Below are positions 6,834 to 11,892 of a DNA stretch of 25,974 nt, piece after piece. Made by a program: the position numbers and the translations under genes. The notes below the pieces were generated by a model. That model was not told the origin of the DNA, ran no database searches, and was given only the letters and a program-made list of their open reading frames with translations. The stretch covers positions 1-25,974 of IMG/VR virus record IMGVR_UViG_3300028025_001172; one strand, written 5' to 3'. Positions within the stretch are counted from its first letter, which is position 1. Each line of letters begins with the position of its first letter. The stretch is from a virus.

Positions 6834-6930
6834 AGTAAAAAAAAACCCTCTTTAAATCTACAGGGTCTCACGTCTGTTTCATTAAAAAGGGTAATAATTT
6901 TTAGTGTTCTTATATTGTGAGACCGAACAT
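6834..6930 (-). ncRNA. Putative structured RNA or attenuator with complementary hairpin loops
   Basis: Read on the minus strand, the gap between the DnaA-like gene and the initiator gene holds two hairpins. Hairpin 1 (6929-6905) has the 5-bp stem TGTTC/GAACA; its loop begins with GGTCTCAC (6924-6917). Hairpin 2 (6892-6845) has an 11-bp stem ACCCTTTTTAA/TTAAAGAGGGT with one mismatch, an inner ACAG/CTGT stem, and the apical loop ACGTGAGACC; a nine-base T run follows. GTGAGACC in loop 2 (6871-6864) is the perfect 8-nt complement of GGTCTCAC in loop 1, so a kissing-loop or pseudoknot can form. A TATATTTG box lies just upstream. The product could be a free RNA of about 95 nt ending at its own terminator, or an attenuator controlling the replication genes. 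The pairings are seen; the function is inferred. Confidence 0.5.
6836..6892 (-). terminator. Rho-independent terminator
   Basis: The 11-bp stem (one mismatch) at 6845-6855 and 6882-6892 is followed on the minus strand by nine T residues. It would end transcription coming from the DnaA-like gene or from the local TATATTTG box, and so limits read-through into the initiator and helicase genes 15 bp further on. Confidence 0.65.
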
Positions 6931-6933
6931 ACT

Positions 6934-6941
6934 GCAAATAT
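6934..6941 (-). promoter_or_regulatory. Candidate -7 box (TATATTTG) before the structured RNA
   Basis: TATATTTG on the minus strand matches the TAnnTTTG consensus. Its expected start site near 6928 would begin the transcript exactly at hairpin 1 of the structured element. No TTTG -33 box is seen at the normal distance, so the promoter call is weak. Confidence 0.35.
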
Positions 6942-6953
6942 ACAAATAATTAT

Positions 6954-7343
6954 TTAATGATTTAAGTTATTATAATTTAAATACTGATTATTTTTTAAAC
7001 GGCATTGAATAATAGATAAATCATTCATTGATTTGCAATTGTGAATGTCATCAATAAGATTGCGCTGATGGAATACTATTTCTACTCCGGCAAATTCTTT
7101 TTGTAGCTCCATCGTATCAAGTAAATATAATTCGTCTTTTTGTCTCTCGTAAAAGTCAGCCATTGCCATTCCGTAAAGTATGGTAGAATGGTTAAGGTTA
7201 AACATCTCGCCTATTCTCTTGTATATTATTCCGTGTTTACGCAAGATTCCAAATAAAAACCATCTCCTGTGTACTATGTAACGTGTTCTACATTTCTCTC
7301 TTAAATCTTGCTCTTCGATAATCTGTTCTATTCTTTCAATCAT
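6954..7343 (-). CDS. Stand-alone DnaA domain IV-like DNA-binding protein
   Basis: From the ATG at 7343 the protein has 129 residues. Residues about 20-60 (RYIVHRRWFLFGILRKHGI, then YKRIGEMFNLNHSTILYGM) match the DnaA C-terminal DNA-binding domain: a helix, the basic turn, and the GxxFxxxHST signature that contacts the DnaA box. The AAA+ part of DnaA is missing, so it cannot act alone as an ATP-driven initiator. It may mark the phage origin or titrate host DnaA sites. I prefer the ATG at 7343 over the in-frame GTG at 7376 because it overlaps the preceding stop as ATGA (7340-7343). Confidence 0.7.
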   Translation of the reverse strand: MIERIEQIIEEQDLREKCRTRYIVHRRWFLFGILRKHGIIYKRIGEMFNLNHSTILYGMAMADFYERQKDELYLLDTMELQKEFAGVEIVFHQRNLIDDIHNCKSMNDLSIIQCRLKNNQYLNYNNLNH

Positions 7344-7486
7344 AATTTCTCTACTTTTAGTATTAGTTGTGGCCACATAGCCATTTGCATTATTGCGTGT
7401 TCTCTATCTAGTGCCTGTAGTATTCTGATGGCTATTCGTTTTTTACCACTTTCAAAATAATTGTAAGTTACTTTATATCTTTTCAT
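7340..7486 (-). CDS. Small basic protein of unknown function (48 aa)
   Basis: The frame starts MKRYKVTYNYFESGKKRIAIRI and continues with a helical ALDREHAIMQMAMWPQLILKV stretch. The beginning resembles a two-stranded beta element rich in Lys/Arg. Its ATG is preceded by a CTAACC leader, it begins within the last 14 bp of the preceding gene, and its stop overlaps the DnaA-like start as ATGA. The coupling on both sides is the main evidence that it is real. No family is recognised; it may be a DNA-binding partner of the next gene. Confidence 0.6.
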   Translation of the reverse strand: MKRYKVTYNYFESGKKRIAIRILQALDREHAIMQMAMWPQLILKVEKL

Positions 7487-7649
7487 TGTCTTTGTTTATT
7501 TGGTTAGTATCCTGTGAGTTGAGGTAGTCTAGGTAAAGCTGTAGGTTAAAGCTCCCCCCTTTATCTCCTTCACTTTTTTTATTTTTCCACCAATCCATCT
7601 TAGTCTGTAGGCTAAAGTTGGTAGGTCTTGGTCTTGTATTATCTGTCAT
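7473..7649 (-). CDS. Small hydrophilic protein of unknown function (58 aa)
   Basis: The product starts MTDNTRPRPTNFSLQTKMDWW, continues through a basic and glycine-rich stretch (KNKKSEGDKGG), then FNLQLYLDYLNSQDTN. It looks mostly disordered with one short helix. Overlaps of 11 bp with the preceding gene and 14 bp with the next support translation. Codon use matches its neighbours. No family or function is recognised. Confidence 0.55.
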   Translation of the reverse strand: MTDNTRPRPTNFSLQTKMDWWKNKKSEGDKGGSFNLQLYLDYLNSQDTNQINKDNEKI

Positions 7650-7974
7650 CTCTATCGTTATTTAAGTCATTATAAAAATCTCGGTTACCTTCCTCCCATT
7701 CACATACACCAAATCGTTCCGGGTCTTCCAATATGCTATCTTCTATAGCTGTTATTATTTCTTTTAGTTCGTCTTTTGCAGGTGTAAATGGATGGCATAT
7801 GTTGTTGTGCCATTGCTCACCTTTTTCTAGCCATATATCAACAACGCATTCATTAGTTTCCTCATCAAAAGAGACAAAGCTCCATTCGAAATCAAGTATA
7901 AATTCAATTCTTCCTACCTCATACCATAACGAGGCTGTGTACTTTTCAATTTGCAAGTCTTCTGTTAAATTCAT
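7639..7974 (-). CDS. Acidic early phage protein of unknown function (111 aa)
   Basis: The protein starts MNLTEDLQIEKYTASLWYEV and contains alternating aromatic and acidic stretches (FILDFEWSFVSFDEE, VVDIWLEKGEQW), then KDELKEIITAIEDSILEDPERF and an Asp/Asn-rich basic tail. Strong negative charge and predicted beta-then-helix order are compatible with a DNA mimic or host-factor inhibitor, but this is a guess. It follows a CTAACC leader and sits third in the early operon. I do not recognise the family. Confidence 0.65.
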   Translation of the reverse strand: MNLTEDLQIEKYTASLWYEVGRIEFILDFEWSFVSFDEETNECVVDIWLEKGEQWHNNICHPFTPAKDELKEIITAIEDSILEDPERFGVCEWEEGNRDFYNDLNNDRDDR

Positions 7975-7985
7975 TTTAAAGCGTT

Positions 7986-8123
7986 TTAAAGGTTAGTAAT
8001 ATAAGATAAGGTATAAACACTCACCCAAAACAATATAAACACTACAGCAGTGCTTAAAATGTCTCTATGCTCATCATTGAGGGGTGTAAAGTAATAAATT
8101 AAATCTTTTAGTTTAGTTTTCAT
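7986..8123 (-). CDS. Small membrane protein (45 aa)
   Basis: The frame starts MKTKLKDLIYYFTPLNDEHRD, a basic cytoplasmic-like start, followed by a single membrane segment (TAVVFILFWVSVYTLSYI). It begins 3 bp after the preceding stop and ends 11 bp before the next gene. Positive residues before the segment predict an N-in orientation. Function unknown; an early inner-membrane protein could act in superinfection exclusion, which I cannot show. Confidence 0.55.
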   Translation of the reverse strand: MKTKLKDLIYYFTPLNDEHRDILSTAVVFILFWVSVYTLSYITNL

Positions 8124-8126
8124 AGT

Positions 8127-8288
8127 TTAATTTTTAAAAATGTTAAATGCTGTTTCGATTTCTTTTAGGTTTTCATCGTGGATAAATGTCGCCATTGTTT
8201 GGATAATTAGGTGCAGTTGGTAAGTTGTCAACTCATTTGCTTTTTGTTGCTCTTCTAGGAAGTCAAGGGTTTGTATAAAATCTTTCAT
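8127..8288 (-). CDS. Small helical early protein (53 aa)
   Basis: The product is a short all-helical protein (MKDFIQTLDFLEEQQKANEL, then YQLHLIIQTMATFIHDENLK and a C-terminal helix). It is preceded by the best example of the double CTAACC leader, ending two bases before its ATG, and closely followed by the 45-residue membrane gene. No motif is recognised. The strong leader suggests high early expression. Confidence 0.6.
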   Translation of the reverse strand: MKDFIQTLDFLEEQQKANELTTYQLHLIIQTMATFIHDENLKEIETAFNIFKN

Positions 8289-8311
8289 TTGGTTAGTTTT
8301 TAAAGGTTAGT
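8289..8311 (-). promoter_or_regulatory. Early leader with double CTAACC repeat
   Basis: On the minus strand the leader reads CTAACC, TTTAAAAA, CTAACC, AA, ATG. It is nearly identical to the leader of erf (3109-3129). Its AAACTAACCAAA core is the exact complement of the loop of the late terminator at 8937-8948 when both are read as minus-strand RNA. Confidence 0.5.
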
Positions 8312-8312
8312 A

Positions 8313-8546
8313 TTAATTAATTTCAATTACATTACCAAACCCTTTTTTGGTATAATAATTTACTCTTTGCATTATTGCTTTTGTATAATCTTTTTTATTT
8401 TCATAAATTTCCCATTTTTGAACATTTTTTAATGAGTTCATTCTGTATTCAATTTCCCCTTCGTAGTTTTTTAATGACTTAAATTTTAAATCATAAATAG
8501 TAATTATTTTTCTTTCTGATATTGCTTTTAAAATTTCTGCTTTCAT
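8313..8546 (-). CDS. First gene of the early operon, unknown function (77 aa)
   Basis: From the ATG at 8546 the protein starts MKAEILKAISERKIITIYDL and continues with EGEIEYRMNSLKNVQKWEIY and a basic Lys/Tyr-rich end. The in-frame upstream ATG at 8591 is not used in my model because it lies upstream of the predicted transcription start near 8583, and because the 8546 ATG follows a CTAACC leader. Being the first product after the only complete early promoter, it is likely made first after infection. High Lys and predicted alpha/beta content may fit a small DNA- or RNA-binding protein. The family is unknown. Confidence 0.6.
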   Translation of the reverse strand: MKAEILKAISERKIITIYDLKFKSLKNYEGEIEYRMNSLKNVQKWEIYENKKDYTKAIMQRVNYYTKKGFGNVIEIN

Positions 8547-8560
8547 TTTGGTTAGTTTTA
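8547..8560 (-). promoter_or_regulatory. CTAACC leader of the first early gene
   Basis: The minus-strand sequence AAAACTAACCAAAATG places the CTAACC core four bases before the start codon. It lacks the upstream second copy but keeps the 12-nt AAACTAACCAAA core shared with the leader at 8289-8311. Confidence 0.45.
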
Positions 8561-8588
8561 ATTGTTTAGTTTTCCGTTTTGTTATACG

Positions 8589-8620
8589 CAAATCTAAAGA
8601 GTATTATTTTACTGACCAAA
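8589..8620 (-). promoter_or_regulatory. Early promoter, Bacteroidota type
   Basis: On the minus strand TTTG (8620-8617) is followed after 20 bases by TAGATTTG (8596-8589). This matches the Bacteroidota -33 TTTG and -7 TAnnTTTG boxes with normal spacing. The predicted start is near 8583, giving a leader of about 36 nt before the ATG at 8546. It is the best promoter in the window and would drive the early operon to the left. Confidence 0.7.
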
Positions 8621-8919
8621 CTTTATTGACATTATTTTTAAATTATTTACAATCTTTTTTTAAAACCCTTGATTTTATTGCGTTTGAGATATGTAATTTA
8701 TAATGATTCTAAATAAGGAAATTTAATTAATGAGGGTAATTTATACTTAATTTCACCATTATGTAAAGGAATAGCCTTAATTTATACCTGAGAAGTAAGG
8801 AAATAACCTTAAATATAATTTACAAAAAGGGGTTAAAATGTTAGTTATATTATACATTATGGTAGAATAACAGCTATTATGTTGGATATATCCGTCACAA
8901 ATCTTTGTATAATTAGGAC
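8621..8919. promoter_or_regulatory. AT-rich control region with AAGG/CCTT repeats and palindromes
   Basis: No convincing gene is present on either strand. Two palindromic sites, AAGGAATAGCCTT (8766-8778) and AAGGAAATAACCTT (8797-8810), have centres about 31 bp apart, close to three helical turns; a related half-site begins at 8714. TAATTTATAC is repeated at 8737 and 8778, 41 bp apart. A perfect GGATATATCC (8884-8893) and an ACAAATCTTTGT inverted repeat (8897-8908) follow. The arrangement suits operators for an early/late switch or iterons of a replication origin. The repeats are seen directly; the role is inferred. Confidence 0.5.
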
Positions 8920-8962
8920 AAAAAAAACCCCCTACCAAACTAACCAAAGATGTAGAGGGTTT
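8920..8962 (-). terminator. Rho-independent terminator of the late block
   Basis: The minus strand has an 11-bp stem with one mismatch (8962-8952 with 8935-8925), a 16-nt loop containing TTTGGTTAGTTT, and an eight-base T run. It lies 28 bp after the exonuclease stop and separates late transcripts from the early control region. Its loop is complementary to the leaders of several early genes. Confidence 0.8.
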
Positions 8963-8990
8963 CTAACTAACCAATAAACTTATTACAAAT

Positions 8991-9767
8991 CTACGAAATA
9001 TTTTTCTTTATAATTTTATCTTTTATCCAATCTTGGTATGTATTGTTATTAACTTTAAAATACTTTGCACAAGGATTGCAAACTAGCCAATGGTGAATTG
9101 TTCCGGCTGTAGTAGTTACTTTTTTATTATATCTTACGTTATGAGTACCACATTGAGGACATTCGTATTTATCTCCACCTCTTAATACAGCGTAATTAAC
9201 CTTGGATTGTGTGTATGTATTGAGCTTTTCAAAGACAGCTTGTAATACGTTTACATCCATTTGGCAATATGCTACCATCTTTGCCATAGCTTCAGGTGAT
9301 TTCTTAAATACAATGTCCTTCCAAAGGTCTAGGCCTCCTGTTTCCATCTTAGCACCTACTCCCAAGAATTTAGCGATGTAGTCAAGCTTGTTTGAGTTAA
9401 AATTAAAGTATCTCTTTGCCTCTTTTAATGTATCAATCGTATTATGTACAGGTGGCATAGGTAAGTCGTGAAATATGCACCTTGTCCTAAGCCATTTCAT
9501 ATCGAATCTATCTCCATTGTGAGCTACAATTTCATTCGCCTGAGCCATAACCTTTAAGAATTTCTTAAGCATTGCCTTATCTGACTGCTTTGAGTCCCAT
9601 TGTAAGCTATGTACTTCCTCCTCACCTTCCCATTTATAGCAAATACATATAATGGCTCTCTCGTGAATGATGTCCCCGGGGTTAATGTTTAAATTATAAC
9701 CACTTCGCCAAAAGATACCAACATTAAAACTAGTTTCGATGTCAAAAAATAATCTGTTTCTAGTCAT
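8991..9767 (-). CDS. DEDD 3'-5' exonuclease with C-terminal zinc ribbon
   Basis: The 258-residue protein has the three exonuclease motifs of the DnaQ/PolB-exonuclease fold: Exo I FFDIET (Asp9, Glu11), Exo II AHNGDRFDMKWL, and Exo III YCQMDVNVL. A four-cysteine ribbon follows (YECPQCGTHNVRY ... LVCNPCAKYF). It would trim 3' ends of DNA or RNA. The polymerase part is absent, so this is a free-standing nuclease. The start overlaps the preceding lysis gene as ATGA (9764-9767), placing it last in the late block, away from the replication genes. The exonuclease call is firm; the substrate is not known. Confidence 0.82.
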   Translation of the reverse strand: MTRNRLFFDIETSFNVGIFWRSGYNLNINPGDIIHERAIICICYKWEGEEEVHSLQWDSKQSDKAMLKKFLKVMAQANEIVAHNGDRFDMKWLRTRCIFHDLPMPPVHNTIDTLKEAKRYFNFNSNKLDYIAKFLGVGAKMETGGLDLWKDIVFKKSPEAMAKMVAYCQMDVNVLQAVFEKLNTYTQSKVNYAVLRGGDKYECPQCGTHNVRYNKKVTTTAGTIHHWLVCNPCAKYFKVNNNTYQDWIKDKIIKKNIS

Positions 9768-10210
9768 TTAAATGGATTGTAAAGTTTGTCTATTAATCGT
9801 AAGATAAAAAACAAAGCTACACCACAAATAAAACCTATAAAGAATAACCTCCAATTAGTTTTTGCTTTTTGTATTTTAGCTTCTTTGTAAATGTACTTAT
9901 ACTTAAGCACATCTTGCTTTAAAATTTGAGTCTTATACTTATATTCTATTCGTGTTTGCCATCTTGTCTTTGGCACATAGATATTATTGAAAAATATTAC
10001 CGAGTCCTTTGTTGTTATTACCTTCTCCCAAATGATAGTATCATTTACCATTACAGGAATAGAATCAACAGTAGTAATACGAATCGTGTCGCTATCTTGC
10101 ACCAATTTAAGGCCGTGTTTAAGAGCTTTCTTATAGTGGTATTGAGCCAATCGCTCACTTGAGCAACTAAACAACGTTAAAACGCTTAAAAATGCGAGTA
10201 GTTTTTTCAT
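9764..10210 (-). CDS. Lipoprotein with C-terminal membrane segment, unimolecular-spanin-like
   Basis: From the ATG at 10210 the product has 148 residues: a lipoprotein signal (MKKLLAFLSVLTLFSCSS) with the lipobox Cys at about residue 16, a periplasmic middle rich in beta strands and a helical KYKTQILKQDVLKYKYIY part, then a C-terminal membrane segment (RLFFIGFICGVALFFILRL). An outer-membrane lipid anchor plus an inner-membrane segment is the layout of unimolecular spanins, which disrupt the outer membrane at the end of lysis. The gene directly follows the amidase and holin. An in-frame ATG at 10219 adds three residues. Confidence 0.7.
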   Translation of the reverse strand: MKKLLAFLSVLTLFSCSSERLAQYHYKKALKHGLKLVQDSDTIRITTVDSIPVMVNDTIIWEKVITTKDSVIFFNNIYVPKTRWQTRIEYKYKTQILKQDVLKYKYIYKEAKIQKAKTNWRLFFIGFICGVALFFILRLIDKLYNPFK

Positions 10211-10216
10211 TATGTA

Positions 10217-10224
10217 CAAAGGTA
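10217..10224 (-). promoter_or_regulatory. Candidate -7 box (TACCTTTG)
   Basis: TACCTTTG on the minus strand ends 7 bases before the ATG at 10210 and matches TAnnTTTG. A TTTG -33 box is not found at the right distance. It could give a nearly leaderless transcript for the spanin-like and exonuclease genes. Confidence 0.3.
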
Positions 10225-10233
10225 AATTTAAAT

Positions 10234-10881
10234 TTATAACGCTTTTAACATTTCAATCATACGAGGACAAGGATATATATCTGACTTATCGTGACGTACG
10301 CTATTATGTGTAAAGATTCCCGGCTCTCCTCTCAAAGCTCTTTTATCTATGTCAAAGATACTAGCAAAATAGTCTTTGGGAATGTTGTATTGATTACACA
10401 GGTAAACAAGTAATTGTCTAGTGCTTTCGATTTGTGCATCCGTGTATTTTTGCCAATAGATATAACCTTTATATTTAGTTGGTAGTTCGGTTACCTGTGT
10501 ATAATCTACTTTTCCTCCTACATAGTTATAAAAGTATCCGTTCTTTTTTGTTAATTGGCCATAGTTGCAGATTTCTATTCCTACGGATAATCTATCAAGT
10601 CCCCGGTAAGTTACTCCCATCTCTTCAAAAACTTCTTGTTTAAGTCCCAAATGATACGCCCAATTTTTAGAACTAAAACATTGTACAATTGTACCGTTTG
10701 CTCCAATTATAAAGGCAGTTGCTACTTTACCCACTTTCTGATTGAAAAACTTAGCTACAGATACAGCGTCAGAATTACCTGCAGTATGATGCAAGTAGAT
10801 TTGTCTTTTGTCAGTTAATTCCTGTACAAATTGATTGTCAGATAGTCGGTGTTGAACTATCTTCGTTATGTCTAATTCCAT
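10234..10881 (-). CDS. Endolysin, N-acetylmuramoyl-L-alanine amidase (Amidase_2)
   Basis: The 215-residue protein carries the amidase_2 core: YLHHTAG with zinc ligand His31 or His32, WAYHLGL with a second region His, SVGIEICNYG with the conserved Glu, and a C-terminal THNSVRHDKSDIYPCP element that matches the HxxxxxKxDP signature. It would cleave the bond between muramic acid and L-alanine in peptidoglycan to release virions. No signal peptide is seen, so export depends on the holin. Its start lies inside the holin gene (44-bp overlap). Confidence 0.9.
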   Translation of the reverse strand: MELDITKIVQHRLSDNQFVQELTDKRQIYLHHTAGNSDAVSVAKFFNQKVGKVATAFIIGANGTIVQCFSSKNWAYHLGLKQEVFEEMGVTYRGLDRLSVGIEICNYGQLTKKNGYFYNYVGGKVDYTQVTELPTKYKGYIYWQKYTDAQIESTRQLLVYLCNQYNIPKDYFASIFDIDKRALRGEPGIFTHNSVRHDKSDIYPCPRMIEMLKAL

Positions 10882-11329
10882 TTAAATCCGTTTTAATTTC
10901 TTTAGCTCTTGCGAAAAGGTTTTTAAGGCCTTGCCATATGTCCACCCCTTTTACTGCCTTTATATTCTCATTAATAGAGATGGTCTCTATACTTACTAGC
11001 ACTAGTGAAAGTATTTTTGTAAGCATTAAAGGCACAGAAAAGAATTTTAAAATAATATCATTAAGTATCCAAAAGTCTATAAGATAGAATCCAATAACTG
11101 CCACCTCATATAAAAAGAATTTTGAAACAATGGCCGAAAGTTTTCTTGATGTAATTTGAATCTTGAGTTTTTTAGCCTTCCAAATACCTGTTAGCGTATC
11201 TAATACAATAGCGAAACCAATTAAAAAAAGTATGCCGGATATTGGTAAAAAGAAAGCACCAATAACAGCTAATAGTTGCATCATTGATTGTTTTATTGTG
11301 GTTAATAAGATAGCTAACTGCATTCTCAT
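10838..11329 (-). CDS. Phage holin-like membrane protein
   Basis: The 163-residue protein has several hydrophobic segments (about residues 17-50, 67-92 and 96-112) separated by a basic loop (WKAKKLKIQITSRKLS), and a charged C-terminal tail (FARAKEIKTDLNGIRH). DTLTGIWKAKK and SRKLSAIVSKFF are typical of the phage holin group found in Bacteroidota phages. It lies just before the amidase with a 44-bp overlap, the standard lysis arrangement. It would form membrane pores or lesions that let the amidase out. Confidence 0.8.
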   Translation of the reverse strand: MRMQLAILLTTIKQSMMQLLAVIGAFFLPISGILFLIGFAIVLDTLTGIWKAKKLKIQITSRKLSAIVSKFFLYEVAVIGFYLIDFWILNDIILKFFSVPLMLTKILSLVLVSIETISINENIKAVKGVDIWQGLKNLFARAKEIKTDLNGIRHNEDSSTPTI

Positions 11330-11892
11330 ATTACAAGAATTGCGTTATTATATCCGTTCTCTAAAAAGTTACCACATAAACCGGTGCAAGTAAGTTGATA
11401 AGGCGTAATACAATTACAATGGTTAAACATTGGACGCAAATCTGTATCTGTATTTGTAGCTGAAATAAATATAGGGAATAGATTCCTGTTAGCTAACAGC
11501 CACCTAATTAATCTTTGTTCAAAGAATGAAGCTTTTTGTGCGTAGTGTTCCATTCCAAAGGCTACCTCATTACGAGATACACTTGCAGAATAATCACCGC
11601 TTTGAGTTTGTAAACCTTTGTTTTTAAGTTGGTAAGTTAAACCAAAAACAGCATCCTCTGCGCTTCTCCAAGCTATTACAGGTTGAATAAATTCTACTAA
11701 ATCAATTTCGTCAGGTGTTAATGTTTGAGCATTATAAGCCGTTAACATATGATTATAAAAAGTAGTTCCCAAAATTGGCTGTACTCTAAGAGCTGCTTGA
11801 GTAGCTATGTATGGTGTAACATCTGTTACATCTACATTTGCAGTAATGGGTGTATTTACTTTTAAATATGTTTCAGTTATGAAGTATAGCAT
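11326..11892 (-). CDS. Head-tail connector/neck-like protein (DUF6712-like)
   Basis: The 188-residue protein starts LYFITETYLKVNTPITANVD and contains YIATQAALRVQPILGTTFY, VIAWRSAEDAVFGLTYQLKNKG and a C-terminal cysteine-containing part (NHCNCITPYQLTCTGLC). The helical middle resembles a connector-type protein common next to portals in Bacteroidota phages (DUF6712-like). It begins at the last base of the portal gene. A head-tail joining role follows from position and pattern only. Confidence 0.6.
   Translation of the reverse strand: MLYFITETYLKVNTPITANVDVTDVTPYIATQAALRVQPILGTTFYNHMLTAYNAQTLTPDEIDLVEFIQPVIAWRSAEDAVFGLTYQLKNKGLQTQSGDYSASVSRNEVAFGMEHYAQKASFFEQRLIRWLLANRNLFPIFISATNTDTDLRPMFNHCNCITPYQLTCTGLCGNFLENGYNNAILVI

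Noticed and set aside
8830-8858. Short frames on both strands in the control region (10 and 26 codons)
   Set aside because: They have no leader, no overlap with neighbours and no recognisable features, so they are not called as genes.
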